Part shown: one piece after another, positions 18,809-28,551 of the stretch
Numbering within the stretch: the stretch's first letter is position 1
How the letters are laid out: each line of letters starts with the position of its first letter
Assembly (NCBI GenBank): GCA_007134775.1
Contig: SLKC01000024.1
Location: forward strand, 1 to 64,000
Length of the DNA: 64,000 bases
Reading direction: 5' to 3'
Origin: Ectothiorhodospiraceae bacterium
GTDB taxonomy: Bacteria > Pseudomonadota > Gammaproteobacteria > XJ16 > Halofilaceae
The notes under the pieces: generated by a model
The model's input: only the letters and a program-made list of their open reading frames with translations
The model's database searches: none
What the model was told of the DNA's origin: nothing
Translations under genes and position numbers: made by a program

Positions 18809-20578
18809 TCAGGTCTCGGCAGCCCCCCCAAGCAGCGAGCGCAGCTCACGCTTTTCAGCGGCCGTTAGGGCGCGTTCGCGAGCTGCCGCCAGCAGATGCG
18901 CCCGGCGTGCGCGACACGCCTGCTCGGCGAGACGCTCGAGCGCGCCGTCGAGTTCGCTCGCGAGTGCCTGGTCATGGTCGAGCTGGGGGTCGATGGCGAA
19001 TTCGTAGGCCGCGAGCCGCTGCAGATAGGGGAATTCTTCTGCGTCGCGCCAGGCCTCTAGGAGGCGGCCCGTGTGGACGCTGGCGTCCGCGGCGATCTGG
19101 CGCAGCAGACGCCGCAGCAGTCCCGCTCCGGGGTCCTCGGAGTGCGTCAGCACGGGGTGATCGGCGGGGACGCGGCCGGCGAGGTCGGGTCGCTGCAGTA
19201 GCAGCGCGATCAGCGTGCGCATCGAGGTCATCCGGATCGCCCCGGGGGGGCGTGGACGCGGCTTGGCATCCCCCGCGGACTGTTCCGGAGCCGGAGCGCT
19301 GCGCTCCAGATCGGCGCGCAGGCGCTCACTGGCGAGGCCGACTTCGCGTGCCAGCCGGTCGATCAGCAGCTCGCGATAGATGCCGTTCGGCAGGCGTGCG
19401 AACAGGGGCCGTGCCGTGGCCACGATCTGCGAGCGTCCTGCGATCGTGGTCGTGTCGATATCGCTACTGAGGCGCTCGACGAAGAAATCGGCCAGCGGGC
19501 GAGCGTGTGCGACCCGGTCCGCAAACGCCTCCCGTCCCTCTGCGCGCACCAGGCTATCGGGGTCGCTGCCCTGTGGTAAGAAGAGGAAGCGCGCCTCGCG
19601 ACCGTCACGCAAGTGCGGTAGCACATTGGCCAGGGCCCGCCATGCGGCTTGCCCGCCGGCGGTGTCGCCGTCGAAGCAGAAGACGAGTTCGTCGCTGGAG
19701 GCAAAGAGGCGTTGGACGTGGGCATCGGTGGCGGCGGTGCCGAGCGTGGCGACGGCATAACGGATGCCGTGCTCGGCGAGCATGATCACGTCCATGTAGC
19801 CCTCGACGACGAGCAGGCGCTCGAGCGTGCGGTGGGCCCGGCGCGCTTCGTAGAGGCCGTAGAGTTCGCGCCCCTTGTGGAAGAGCGGTGTCTCGGGGGA
19901 ATTCATGTACTTCGGTTCGCGCTCGGCGAGTACGCGACCGCCGAAGGCGACGGTGCGCCCGCGCCGGTCACGAATGGGGAACATGATGCGTCCGCGGAAA
20001 CGGTCGTAGAGCCGTCCCGAATCTTCATGGCGGTTGATCAGGCCGGCCTCCAGCAAGTCCCGCTGGCGGCTGTCACCACAATGGGTAAGCAACGCCTGCC
20101 ACTCGTCCGGCGCCCAGCCGAGGCCGAAGTGGGCGGCCGTGCTGCCGGAAAGGCCACGTCGTTTCAGATAGTCCTTGGCTGGCTGGTGTCGGCGTAGCTG
20201 GGCCTGGTAGAACTGGTCGGCCTGTGCCAGGACGGCGAGCAGCGCGTCCGCGCGACTCTCCTGGTCCGGTCGGCCGCCTTCCCGGGGGACTTCAACACCG
20301 ATCGAGCTGGCCAAGGTCTCCACGGCTTCGACGAAGCCGAGATGCTCGTACTCCATCAGGAAGCCGATTGCGGAGCCGGTCGCGCCGCAGCCGAAGCAGT
20401 AATAGAACTGCTTGGTCGGACTGACCGTGAACGACGGCGTCCTCTCGTCGTGAAAGGGGCAGCAGGCCGCCCAGTTGCTGCCCTGTTTTTTCAGCGGTAC
20501 CCGGGCGTCGATCACGTCGACGATATCGACGCGGCTGAGCAGTTCGTCGATGAAGGACTGAGGGATTCGACCGGCCAT
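18809..20578 (-). CDS. dnaG: DNA primase
   Basis: Synthesises RNA primers at the replication fork. The 589-residue protein has the CHC2 zinc domain (Cys40, His43, Cys61, Cys64 in [11 protein letters not shown] and [10 protein letters not shown]). The RNA polymerase domain [22 protein letters not shown] comes next, then TOPRIM motifs VVEGYMDVI and FCFDGDTAG, and a helical C-terminal helicase-binding domain. It is not in the usual rpsU-dnaG-rpoD setting. It follows aroB and an AAA ATPase gene 18 bases upstream, while rpsU and yqeY lie about 13 kb away. Confidence 0.96.
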   Translation of the reverse strand: MAGRIPQSFIDELLSRVDIVDVIDARVPLKKQGSNWAACCPFHDERTPSFTVSPTKQFYYCFGCGATGSAIGFLMEYEHLGFVEAVETLASSIGVEVPREGGRPDQESRADALLAVLAQADQFYQAQLRRHQPAKDYLKRRGLSGSTAAHFGLGWAPDEWQALLTHCGDSRQRDLLEAGLINRHEDSGRLYDRFRGRIMFPIRDRRGRTVAFGGRVLAEREPKYMNSPETPLFHKGRELYGLYEARRAHRTLERLLVVEGYMDVIMLAEHGIRYAVATLGTAATDAHVQRLFASSDELVFCFDGDTAGGQAAWRALANVLPHLRDGREARFLFLPQGSDPDSLVRAEGREAFADRVAHARPLADFFVERLSSDIDTTTIAGRSQIVATARPLFARLPNGIYRELLIDRLAREVGLASERLRADLERSAPAPEQSAGDAKPRPRPPGAIRMTSMRTLIALLLQRPDLAGRVPADHPVLTHSEDPGAGLLRRLLRQIAADASVHTGRLLEAWRDAEEFPYLQRLAAYEFAIDPQLDHDQALASELDGALERLAEQACRARRAHLLAAARERALTAAEKRELRSLLGGAAET

Positions 20579-20596
20579 TTTGGGCCCTGCACCGCT

Positions 20597-21466
20597 TCAC
20601 ACGATTGTGGCGTCGCCGTAGCGCGATTCGAGCAGGGCGGTCGCCGCGATTTCGATATCACGCGGCAGGCCCCCCGCCTGGGCGCAGATCGCGCTCAGGT
20701 CCGCGTCGTCCAGGGGCAGCGATCTGGTCAGCCCCGCGAGGCGCAGTCGCTGTTCCAGGAACTCTCCGACACAGGCCGCGCGTAGGGGGCGGACCCCAGT
20801 CGTCACTACCCGGCCGGCGCGGGGCTGATCCCCCTCGAGGTCGGCGACACGGCTCTCGAGACCGGGCTGTCCCGCCAGCAGTAGCCGGAAGCCCGCAGGC
20901 AGGGCGGCGCGCAGGCTATCGTTGACTGCCACCAGGTTCTGCAGCTCCGCATCGACAATCCGGTCGGCATCGTCGATGACCAGCGCAGCGGGGTGGCCGT
21001 CCGTGGTCAGGCGGCGCAGACGGTGCACGAGTTCGCGGTAGGCCCGCGCGGGATCGGCGGGCGCTGGCCGCACCAGCACGCGCAGCATGTCGGTGACGAT
21101 ACGTTCGCCGGTGAGCGCGATGCCGCCACGTGCGACAAAGAAGTGGACGTGATCGCCGTTATCGGACATCAGGCGGATCAGGAGCGAGGTCTTGCCGCTG
21201 CCCGGCTCGCCCTGCAACAGCCCGAGGACCTCACCGTCGGCGATCTGTCGGGCCAGCATGCCGACCTGCATGCGGATCGCGTCATCGGCATACAGGTTCT
21301 CCGGCGGTGTATGGTCATTGAATGGCTGGCGCTGCAGGCCGAGTGCCATCAGCGTCGCGCGGCTGAGCTGACGCCGACCGGCGGCCAGTAGGTCGGGCGG
21401 CTGCGACGGACCGCCGCGCACACGCTCGAACGCGGCCCGCAGCGTGTTGCTCGCGCGCTCAAGCAT
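20597..21466 (-). CDS. ExeA/DamX-like AAA ATPase without a SPOR domain
   Basis: A 289-residue P-loop ATPase. Walker A is GEPGSGKTS, Walker B is [10 protein letters not shown], and the entry [19 protein letters not shown] resembles ExeA and the ATPase part of DamX. In many gammaproteobacteria damX follows aroB, so the position fits. DamX normally continues into a membrane helix and a peptidoglycan-binding SPOR domain, and neither is present here: the protein stops shortly after the ATPase lid ([17 protein letters not shown]). The likely start, ATG 21466, overlaps the aroB stop by eight bases, suggesting coupling. A later start at the [10 protein letters not shown] methionine is possible. It precedes dnaG by 18 bases. 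Confidence 0.75.
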   Translation of the reverse strand: MLERASNTLRAAFERVRGGPSQPPDLLAAGRRQLSRATLMALGLQRQPFNDHTPPENLYADDAIRMQVGMLARQIADGEVLGLLQGEPGSGKTSLLIRLMSDNGDHVHFFVARGGIALTGERIVTDMLRVLVRPAPADPARAYRELVHRLRRLTTDGHPAALVIDDADRIVDAELQNLVAVNDSLRAALPAGFRLLLAGQPGLESRVADLEGDQPRAGRVVTTGVRPLRAACVGEFLEQRLRLAGLTRSLPLDDADLSAICAQAGGLPRDIEIAATALLESRYGDATIV

Positions 21467-22571
21467 CGCCGAGGCGCGAGGATGCTGCGGGCACAGCACC
21501 CCGCTCGAGTTCCGCGGCGAGATCCGCGTCGCGATAGTCGTCGCGGATGACGCCCTCGCCGATGGCATCGAGCAGGATGAGGCGGATTCGGCCCCCGACC
21601 GTCTTCTTGTCCGACTGCATCAGGGCGTGCATCCGCTGTACCGGGATCGGTGGGGGGGCGGTGGGCAGGCCTGCGCGCGCGATCAGTCGCTCGACCCGTT
21701 CGCGCTCGGCCGAGGTCAGGTGACCGCCGCGCTCGGAGACACGGGCGGCCATGCAGAGGCCGGCGGCGACGGCCTCGCCATGGAGCCAGGCGTCGTAACC
21801 GGTGGCGGTCTCGATGGCGTGGCCGAAGGTGTGGCCGAGGTTGAGCAGGGCTCGCATACCGGTCTCACGTTCGTCGGCAGCGACAACGGCGGCCTTGTTG
21901 CGACAGGAGCGCTCGATGACATGACGCAAAGCATCCGCATGCCGCGCAAGCACGTCTTCGACATGGGCCTCGAGCCATTCGAACAGGGCTGAATCGCGGA
22001 TCAGGCCGTACTTGATCACCTCGGCGAGGCCAGCGCGCAACTGGCGGTCATCGAGCGTGGCCAGCGTGTCTGTATCGGCGATCACTGCGTGGGGCTGATG
22101 GAAGGCTCCGATCAGGTTCTTCCCGCGCGGGTGGTTGACGCCGGTCTTGCCGCCGACCGACGAGTCGACTTGCGCCAGGAGCGTCGTCGGGATCTGGATC
22201 AACGGTACGCCGCGCAGCCAGGTCGCCGCGGCGAAGCCGGCCATGTCCCCGATGACCCCGCCGCCCAGGGCGATGAACAGGCTGTCGCGCCCGCAGCCGT
22301 GATCGAGTGCGGCGTCGTAGATCCGCGCGAGTGTGCCCAGCTCCTTCCAGCGCTCGCCGTCGGGCAGAACGCAGTCACCCACGCCGGCGGCGCGCCCGAG
22401 AGCCGCGTGCAGGGCGTCGAGATACTGGGGGGCGATGGTGTCGTTGGTCACCACGAGTACACGCTGGTCCGTGGTCAACCGGCTCAACATTCCGTCGACA
22501 GCCAGCAGGCCCGGACCGATGTGGATCGGGTAGGGGCGCGGCTCGAGCTCCACTTGGACAGTTACGGTCAT
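21459..22571 (-). CDS. aroB: 3-dehydroquinate synthase
   Basis: Second enzyme of the shikimate pathway; an NAD+- and metal-dependent cyclase, 370 residues. The NAD-binding glycine-rich stretch [20 protein letters not shown] and the following [20 protein letters not shown] are diagnostic. [12 protein letters not shown] provides metal-ligand histidines, with a second set in [10 protein letters not shown]. It lies 66 bases downstream of aroK and overlaps the start of the AAA ATPase gene. Confidence 0.96.
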   Translation of the reverse strand: MTVTVQVELEPRPYPIHIGPGLLAVDGMLSRLTTDQRVLVVTNDTIAPQYLDALHAALGRAAGVGDCVLPDGERWKELGTLARIYDAALDHGCGRDSLFIALGGGVIGDMAGFAAATWLRGVPLIQIPTTLLAQVDSSVGGKTGVNHPRGKNLIGAFHQPHAVIADTDTLATLDDRQLRAGLAEVIKYGLIRDSALFEWLEAHVEDVLARHADALRHVIERSCRNKAAVVAADERETGMRALLNLGHTFGHAIETATGYDAWLHGEAVAAGLCMAARVSERGGHLTSAERERVERLIARAGLPTAPPPIPVQRMHALMQSDKKTVGGRIRLILLDAIGEGVIRDDYRDADLAAELERGAVPAASSRLGDA

Positions 22572-22637
22572 GCCTGTTAGGCCCTCAGGGGCCGGGCCTC
22601 GGTTCGGGTCGCCCGTACTGTGGGGCGGTAGTGGTCA

Positions 22638-23195
22638 TCAGCGAAGGCGCGCGGGCAAGTGGGCGAGAATGCGATCAAGCATCTGCCGGCTGCGCCGCCC
22701 TTCGGTCGCTATCGTGACATGGGCCACGTCTCGGTAGAGCGGGTCGCGCTCCTGCGTCAGCTTGGTCAGTGTAGCGCGACGGTCGCCGCGCTGCAGCAGG
22801 GGGCGTGAGCGGTCGCGTCGGGTGCGGCGGAGCTGCTCGTCGACCGGGATGGCGAGGTGAACGACGAAACCGCGCTCGTGGAGGATCTGTCGGTTTTCCG
22901 GGCGCAGAATGGCGCCACCGCCAGTGGCGACGACGATGTTGTCGCGCTGCGTGAGTTCGTCGAGCACACGGTGCTCGCGTTGGCGAAAGCCCGCCTCTCC
23001 CTCGAAATCGAAGATCGTGGGGATATCCACGCCGGCCCGTGCCTCGATCTCGCGATCGGAGTCCACAAACGCCATGTCGAGGCGCTGCGCAAGCTGGCGC
23101 CCCAGCGTCGTCTTGCCCGCGGCCATCGGGCCGACGAGGAAGAGCCGGCGCGGCGGGCCCTCGGCTTCGGGCCCGCCGGCAGCACTACATGTCAT
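22638..23195 (-). CDS. aroK: shikimate kinase
   Basis: Phosphorylates shikimate with ATP. The 185-residue protein has Walker A GPMAAGKTTLGR, the shikimate-binding SDREIE (Asp) and FRQREH (Arg), the glycine loop VATGGGAILR, and the lid DRSRPLLQ. ATG 23195 lies inside pilQ, giving an 11-base overlap with its end, so it is translated from the pil transcript. This pilQ-aroK-aroB order is conserved in gammaproteobacteria. Confidence 0.95.
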   Translation of the reverse strand: MTCSAAGGPEAEGPPRRLFLVGPMAAGKTTLGRQLAQRLDMAFVDSDREIEARAGVDIPTIFDFEGEAGFRQREHRVLDELTQRDNIVVATGGGAILRPENRQILHERGFVVHLAIPVDEQLRRTRRDRSRPLLQRGDRRATLTKLTQERDPLYRDVAHVTIATEGRRSRQMLDRILAHLPARLR

Positions 23196-25422
23196 CGATC
23201 CCGCGGACGATCTGCGGGGTCACGAAGACCAGCAGCTCGCTCTGGTCGTCCTGCGTGAGTTCGTTGCGGAACAGGCGCCCGACGATGGGGAGATCGCCGA
23301 AGAAGGGGACGCGCTCGACCTGCTCGGCGGTCTCCTGTTCGTAGATACCGCCGAGGACCACGGTCTCGCCGTCGTCGACCAGCACCTCGGTCTCCACGGC
23401 CCGGGTGTCGACGCTTGGCACCCCGGCGAAGATCTCGCCCACGGTATCGCGCGTTACCCGCAGGTCCATGATGATGCGGTCGTCGGGCGTGATCTGTGGC
23501 GTGACGTTCAACGAGAGCGTTGCGTCGCGGAACGAGACACTGGTCGCGCCCGAGGCGGCGGCTTCCTGATAAGGGATTTCGACGCCCTGCTCGATGGTCG
23601 CTTCGCGCTGGTTCGCCGTGATCACTCGGGGACTGGAGACGATCTCTCCGCGCCCCTCCGCCTGCATCGCGGAGAGCTCCAACTCGAGCAGGGTGCCCAT
23701 CGGCAGCCGTGCGAGGGCGAGTCCGAGTGTGCCGCTCGGGCTCTGCGCGGGCAGATTCACGTTGAAGCGCCCGTCACCGGGCTCGTCGCCGGCACGCAGA
23801 TCCTGTGCCGCACCCAGGTCACCCGCGGTGGAGAAACCGTCGCGCGTGCCACCGCCGGTCGTGTCCCGGCTGACCCCGAAGCGCGCACCGAGTTCGCGGT
23901 TGAAGCTGTCGTCGGCGACGACGATCCGCGATTCAATCAGGACCTGGCGTACCGGGATGTCGAGGCGGTTGACCATGCGCCGCGCCTCTTCGAGGTTGCT
24001 CGCCGTGTCCTGGATCACCATCGTGTTGGTGCGCTCATCGACATTGATGCTGCCGCGCTCGGAGAGCAGGTCGGCGTCGGCGCCCTCGATCAGCGACGCC
24101 AGGTCTCCTGCGCGGGCGTAATTGACCTGGATGTACTCGGTGCGCAGTGGGGCCTGCTGCTCGCGCTCGCGCGCAGCCTCGCGCTCGCGGTGCTCACGCT
24201 CGGCAATCTCCTCGAACGGGGCCACGTAGATCACGTTGTTCGTGCGGCGCTTGTCGAGTCCCCGGGTCTGCAGAATGATGTCGAGCGCCTGGTCCCAGGG
24301 CACATTGTGCAGGCGCAGTGTCAGGTTGCCCGTGACGCTGTCCGTCACGACGATGTTGAGGTCGGTGAAATCGGCGAGCAGCTGCAGGACCGAGCGCACT
24401 TCGATGTCCTGGAAATTCAGCGACAGGCGCTCACCTTCGTACTCGGGCTCCTCCTCCTCGCGTTGGGCGATCTCTTCCGGTGTCAGCGGCTGGAGTTCCA
24501 CGGTCATGCGCCGCTCCGACTGGTAGGCGACCCGCTCGTACTCTCCATCCCGCGGTGTGATCGTCACCCGCGCGTTTTCGCCGTCTTGCTGGATATCGAT
24601 GAATCGCGCGGGCGTGGCGAAATCGAGGACATCGAGGCGCTCCTGGAGCTCACCCGGGACGGTGGTTTGACTCATCTCGATGACAACATTGTCGCCGTCG
24701 CGGTCGATCGATACCGGGATATCGGGGTCGGACAGATCCAGCAACACCCGCGCTTCGCCGGCCTCCCCGCGGCGGAAATCGACGCCCTCGAGCCGCCGGT
24801 GCGCCGGTTCGGGGGCGGCGGCCTCATCACCCACGAACGGCTCTTCTTCCTCCGCGCGCGCTTCCAGCTCGGCCATCGCCTCGGCGTCGGCCTCGGCGAC
24901 ATCTTCGAACTCGGGGGCGACTTCGTGTTCTTCCGGCTCGGCGACGTCCTCGGCTTCGGGGGTGACTGCAGGGTCATCCGCCTCCGCAATGGCCGGCTCG
25001 CCCGTGTCGCCGAGCGTGAGGATGAAGGTGTTGCCCTCAATTGCAGTGGTGTAACTCGTCATCTCGTCGAGGTTGAGCACGAGTCGCGTGCGATCATCGG
25101 CCTCGGCAATGTTGATCGAGCGGGCGATGCCGGTATCCACGGTGATTTCGCGTTCGCCGGTGCGGTTGCGCGTCGCGCCAAAATCGAGCGCGATGCGGTC
25201 GGGATCGCGAATCGTGAACGCGGACGGCTCATCCGGCGGGGCCGCGAGTTCCACCCGGAATTCGAGCCGATTGCCGGGCAGTGTCGAGACGTCGACCCGC
25301 TGGATCTCGTTATCCGCGTTGGCGCTCGCGGGGGGCGTGGCAAACAGGGCCACAGCGGCGAGCGCGACCGGGACGAGCCAGGCAATGAGCGGCCAAGTGT
25401 CGCGATGGCGAGTCTTGTTCAT
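23185..25422 (-). CDS. pilQ: type IV pilus secretin PilQ
   Basis: Outer-membrane secretin through which type IV pili pass. The 745-residue precursor begins with a signal peptide (about 1-34, ending ATPPASANA). An AMIN domain covers roughly 38-125. A very acidic Ala/Glu/Pro linker of about 70 residues follows, then a second AMIN-like domain (about 195-290), an STN/N0 domain with LNFQDIEVRSVLQLLADFTDLN, and an N1 domain. The secretin core includes VLIESRIVVADDSF, SSPRVITANQREATIEQGVEIPY and VETEVLVDDGETVVLGGIYE. It is last of the pilMNOPQ genes, 12 bases after pilP. The acidic linker is longer than I expect for this protein, but PilQ linkers vary widely. Confidence 0.94.
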   Translation of the reverse strand: MNKTRHRDTWPLIAWLVPVALAAVALFATPPASANADNEIQRVDVSTLPGNRLEFRVELAAPPDEPSAFTIRDPDRIALDFGATRNRTGEREITVDTGIARSINIAEADDRTRLVLNLDEMTSYTTAIEGNTFILTLGDTGEPAIAEADDPAVTPEAEDVAEPEEHEVAPEFEDVAEADAEAMAELEARAEEEEPFVGDEAAAPEPAHRRLEGVDFRRGEAGEARVLLDLSDPDIPVSIDRDGDNVVIEMSQTTVPGELQERLDVLDFATPARFIDIQQDGENARVTITPRDGEYERVAYQSERRMTVELQPLTPEEIAQREEEEPEYEGERLSLNFQDIEVRSVLQLLADFTDLNIVVTDSVTGNLTLRLHNVPWDQALDIILQTRGLDKRRTNNVIYVAPFEEIAEREHREREAAREREQQAPLRTEYIQVNYARAGDLASLIEGADADLLSERGSINVDERTNTMVIQDTASNLEEARRMVNRLDIPVRQVLIESRIVVADDSFNRELGARFGVSRDTTGGGTRDGFSTAGDLGAAQDLRAGDEPGDGRFNVNLPAQSPSGTLGLALARLPMGTLLELELSAMQAEGRGEIVSSPRVITANQREATIEQGVEIPYQEAAASGATSVSFRDATLSLNVTPQITPDDRIIMDLRVTRDTVGEIFAGVPSVDTRAVETEVLVDDGETVVLGGIYEQETAEQVERVPFFGDLPIVGRLFRNELTQDDQSELLVFVTPQIVRGIDDM

Positions 25423-25434
25423 GGTTGTCTCCGG

Positions 25435-25971
25435 TTATCGTTCCTCGCCCAGACCGAGGGATGCCTCTTGTTCCGTCCACTGTTCGTCATCGTCGCGGAC
25501 GATCTCGACCATCTCGATGCGATCCTCACGGATACGGGTGATCTCCCCGTGATTCTGGCCCGCGTAGTTGCCCTCCAGGACGTGGTGCACGGTTCCCCGG
25601 GGGTCGCGGATGAGCCCCCAGAGCTGGTTGTCCCGTGAGAGGGTGCCGACCATCTGCAGGCCATCGAGCGGATACTGCTCGAGTGGCTCGCGCGGCCGAT
25701 CCGGATCGGGCGCGATATCCGATTCCGGATCGTCCTCCTGTTCCTGGGCCTCGGCATAGGCGCGCGCCGGGATGAACGGATCGCGGAGCGCCTGCGGATC
25801 GTAGGTGGATATCGCATAGGGCTCGAACGTGGGCAGGGGGTCGATCTCGCCGCCGGGGCGCTGCTTGATCTCCTCCACTTCCTGCTCGAGATCGCTCATG
25901 TCATCGGCGCAGGCGGCGAGGCCCATGCCCGCAACCAGCACCAGCAGGATTCTCGCCGTACGCGCCATCAC
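25435..25971 (-). CDS. pilP: type IV pilus lipoprotein PilP
   Basis: Inner-membrane lipoprotein of the pilus alignment complex that connects PilN/PilO to PilQ. The 178-residue precursor has a lipobox (GLAAC, Cys21) after a hydrophobic leader. An unstructured acidic segment follows, then the beta-sandwich PilP domain with DGLQMVGTLSRDNQLWGLIRD and GTVHHVLEGNYAGQNHG. The start overlaps the pilO stop by four bases. Confidence 0.93.
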   Translation of the reverse strand: MMARTARILLVLVAGMGLAACADDMSDLEQEVEEIKQRPGGEIDPLPTFEPYAISTYDPQALRDPFIPARAYAEAQEQEDDPESDIAPDPDRPREPLEQYPLDGLQMVGTLSRDNQLWGLIRDPRGTVHHVLEGNYAGQNHGEITRIREDRIEMVEIVRDDDEQWTEQEASLGLGEER

Positions 25972-26594
25972 TCTTCACCCTCGTCGATGTAGCGATAGGT
26001 CCGCGCCGTCAGCTGCATCTCCAGCTCCGGCGAATCTGCGCCGGTGGCCTCGCCGTCGACGGGCTCGATATTGATATCGTGCAGCGTGACGATCCGCGGG
26101 AGCGCGGCGAGTCCCGAGACGAAATTGCCAAACTCGTGGTAGCGCCCCGTCACCCGCAGCTCGATCGGGTACTCGGCGTAGAAATCTTGTCGGCGCTCTG
26201 AGCCGGGGCGGAAGAACTCGACCCGCAGCCCCGCAGCGAGCGAGGTTTGCGACAGATCGATGATCAGGCTCTCCATGTCGGTTTCGTCGGGGAGTTGCTC
26301 GAGCATCGTGTCGAAGGTGTCTTCCATCTCCTCGAGCTGATCCCGGTAGGCATCCAGCTTGGCTGCGCGGCTCTGCTTGTCCTCGAACGCGGCGAGCAGT
26401 TCGCGCTCTTCCCGCTCGGCCCGGTCGCGCTCCTCGAGCACGGGCTTGACCAGGAACCAACCGGCAGCGCCGAGCACGATGATGCAGATGAGGGCGATGA
26501 CGCCATACTGCACCGGCTTCGGCGCCGTGCCGATGCGCTTGATATCGTCCTTGTCGATATTGTTAAGACGGTCGATGGCCTCGCGGACATCCAT
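25968..26594 (-). CDS. pilO: type IV pilus inner membrane protein PilO
   Basis: Bitopic component of the alignment complex, pairing with PilN. The 208 residues comprise a short cytoplasmic N-terminus, one membrane helix (about 31-50, YGVIALICIIVLGAAGWFLV), a charged coiled coil (about 52-105) and a ferredoxin-like C-terminal domain (VTGRYHEFGNFVSGLAALPR). It overlaps pilN by one base and pilP by four, consistent with tight co-translation. Confidence 0.93.
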   Translation of the reverse strand: MDVREAIDRLNNIDKDDIKRIGTAPKPVQYGVIALICIIVLGAAGWFLVKPVLEERDRAEREERELLAAFEDKQSRAAKLDAYRDQLEEMEDTFDTMLEQLPDETDMESLIIDLSQTSLAAGLRVEFFRPGSERRQDFYAEYPIELRVTGRYHEFGNFVSGLAALPRIVTLHDINIEPVDGEATGADSPELEMQLTARTYRYIDEGEE

Positions 26595-27166
26595 CAGCGG
26601 TCCCCCCCGTCGCCGTTGTCCTCCTCGTCACCGGGCATGGTCTGGGCGAGATGCAGGGTGAACGAGCTGACGCGGTCATCGTCGTCGGTCTCGATGACCT
26701 CGATGCGCGGCTCGGTCAGCCAGTCGGAGCTGTCGAGGTTGCGCATATAGGCCGAAACGCGGGCATTCGATTCCGCCCAGCCTTGCACGGTGAGATCGTC
26801 ATCGGATTGCCACAGCGCGGCGAGATGGACGCCATCGGGCAGGTGCTCCGCGATCTGGTCGAACAGGTGTACGGCCTGCGGGCGGCGGCGCTGCAGGTCC
26901 TGCACGATCTCCATGCGCGAGATCAGTTCTTCGCGCTTGGCCTCGATCTCCTCGATCTCGCGGATCTCCTCGGAGAGCACGGCGATCTGATCCTCGAGGT
27001 AGGCATTGCGCGCCTCCTGCGCCTCGAGCAGCCCGGTTGCGTGGTACCACGCGTAAGCGCCCGCGGCGCCAGCGAGCACGGCGGCGAGGGCGGCTTGGCG
27101 GATGAATTCCTGGGTGAGCTGCCGGCGCCGCTCCTCGCGCCACGGCAGTAGGTTGATGCGCGCCAT
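26594..27166 (-). CDS. pilN: type IV pilus inner membrane protein PilN
   Basis: A 190-residue partner of PilO that binds PilM through its N-terminus. The N-terminal MARINLLPWREERR carries the INLLPWR motif that docks into PilM. A membrane helix (about 22-45), a coiled coil with ALSEEIREIEEIEAKREEL-type repeats, and a small ferredoxin-like domain follow. The last residues are acidic and Gly-rich. The start codon overlaps the pilM stop. Confidence 0.94.
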   Translation of the reverse strand: MARINLLPWREERRRQLTQEFIRQAALAAVLAGAAGAYAWYHATGLLEAQEARNAYLEDQIAVLSEEIREIEEIEAKREELISRMEIVQDLQRRRPQAVHLFDQIAEHLPDGVHLAALWQSDDDLTVQGWAESNARVSAYMRNLDSSDWLTEPRIEVIETDDDDRVSSFTLHLAQTMPGDEEDNGDGGDR

Positions 27167-28227
27167 CAGTCATACCCCCGCAGTGCCAGGCCGCAGGCAA
27201 TCATCAGCGCCGGCGCATCGGCCTCGAGTCGCGAGGCAGTAACCCGCGAGCCGATGCTCATGCTCTCGAACGGGTTGGCGATGGCGGTCGGCGTGCCGAG
27301 ATGCGCCTCAATGAATTCGTCGATGCCCGCGATCTGGGCGCAGCCCCCGGCGAGTAGAATCTGGTCGACGCCATCGTAATCGCTGGAGGAGTAGAAGAAC
27401 TGCAGGAACCGGCTGACTTGGTGTGCCATCGTCGTCTTGAATGGCTCCAACACCTCGGGCTCGTAGTTGTCCGGTAGGCCGCCCTGTTTCTTCACCCGGC
27501 CCGCTTCTTCGTAGGAGAGGCTGTAGCGGCGCATGATCTCCTCGGTGAGCTGCTTACCACCGAAGGGCTGTTCACGGGTGTAGATCAGCTGCCGGTCATG
27601 GAGGACATTGAGGCTTGTCAGTGTGGCTCCGATGTCGATCACCGCGACGGTGCGGTCCTCGCCGTCGTCGGGGAGCATCCCGGGGAGCAGTTCGCAGACG
27701 TGCTCGATCGCGTAGGGCTCGATGTCGACCGCCTTGACCGTCAGCCCGGCGAGTTCGGCCGCCGCCGTACGCATCTCGACGTTCTCGCTCTTCGAGGCGG
27801 CAAGCAGGACATCGACGGTATCGTTCGCCTCTGCGTTGGGGCCGATCACCTGGAAGTCCAGGTTGATCTCCTCGAGCGGGTAGGGGATGTACTGGTCCGC
27901 TTCGACCTGGATCTGGCCTTCGAGGTCCTCTTCGGAGAGGCCGGCCGGCATCTGGATGATCTTGGTGATCACGGCCGACCCGGGGACAGCAAGGGCGGCC
28001 TCCTTCGCCTTGGTCCGTGATTTTTGCACGGCCTTCTGGAGTGCTTCGCCCACGGCCTCGACATCCTGGATGACCTTTTCCGCGACCGCCTCTGCCGGCA
28101 GGGGTTCCACGGCGTAGCTATCGACGCGGAATCCGTTGCCGCCCCGGTTGATCTCGAGCAGCTTGACCGAGGTCGAGCTGATGTCGATACCCAGGATAGG
28201 CGATACTCTGGGCTTGAAAAGAAACAC
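27166..28227 (-). CDS. pilM: type IV pilus cytoplasmic protein PilM
   Basis: Actin-like (FtsA-type) cytoplasmic ring protein that binds ATP and the PilN tail. The 353-residue protein has the nucleotide motifs LGIDISSTSVKLLEI (start), VAVIDIGATLTSLNVLHD (phosphate 2) and ILLAGGCAQIAGIDEFIE (adenosine). GTG 28227 is preferred to a GTG nine codons upstream because GGAGGGGGAA stands just before it and FLFKPRVSPILGIDIS is the usual family start. It is first in the leftward pilMNOPQ-aroKB run and is divergent from mrcA, as in Pseudomonas. Confidence 0.92.
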   Translation of the reverse strand: MFLFKPRVSPILGIDISSTSVKLLEINRGGNGFRVDSYAVEPLPAEAVAEKVIQDVEAVGEALQKAVQKSRTKAKEAALAVPGSAVITKIIQMPAGLSEEDLEGQIQVEADQYIPYPLEEINLDFQVIGPNAEANDTVDVLLAASKSENVEMRTAAAELAGLTVKAVDIEPYAIEHVCELLPGMLPDDGEDRTVAVIDIGATLTSLNVLHDRQLIYTREQPFGGKQLTEEIMRRYSLSYEEAGRVKKQGGLPDNYEPEVLEPFKTTMAHQVSRFLQFFYSSSDYDGVDQILLAGGCAQIAGIDEFIEAHLGTPTAIANPFESMSIGSRVTASRLEADAPALMIACGLALRGYD

Positions 28228-28551
28228 CCGGCTTCCCCCTCCGCGCCCGGCCACTTCCGGACGGAGTCATGGTAATCGGGTTTAAGGATTACGCGCAAGT
28301 TTCTCAAATGCCGGGGAAATCGGCTCGGGCGATGTCATCCCCCCAGTGAACCCACGACGAGGAGGGGAACTCCCGGCCCTCTCGCGCGGTCTCTTTGCAA
28401 GCCTTATACTGACACATCCGCGATGATTCGCGCTCACTTCGGTCGCGATGATGGCAATCCCCAGCAAGCGTCGTCGCCCAGGTACATCAGGGGGTGGACG
28501 TTTTGTCATCGTGGCCTGGACTGCAATTCTGGCCTGAGATCCTCCTAGTCA
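28228..28551. promoter_or_regulatory. pilM-mrcA divergent intergenic region
   Basis: The 324-base gap must hold promoters for both directions. Leftward, TTGAGA (28307-28302) with a 17-base spacer and TAAACC (28284-28279) is a weak candidate for pilM. Rightward, TATACT at 28405-28410 is a -10-like box for mrcA. Downstream of it a 41-codon open frame (ATG 28423 to TAG 28548) ends three bases before the mrcA ATG and might act as an upstream ORF. Nothing else is recognisable. Confidence 0.4.

Noticed and set aside
22909-25638. 909-codon open frame on the + strand across pilQ and aroK
   Set aside because: It is antisense to clearly conserved PilQ and AroK. Long mirror frames are expected in high-GC sequence, and the translation has no recognisable domain.
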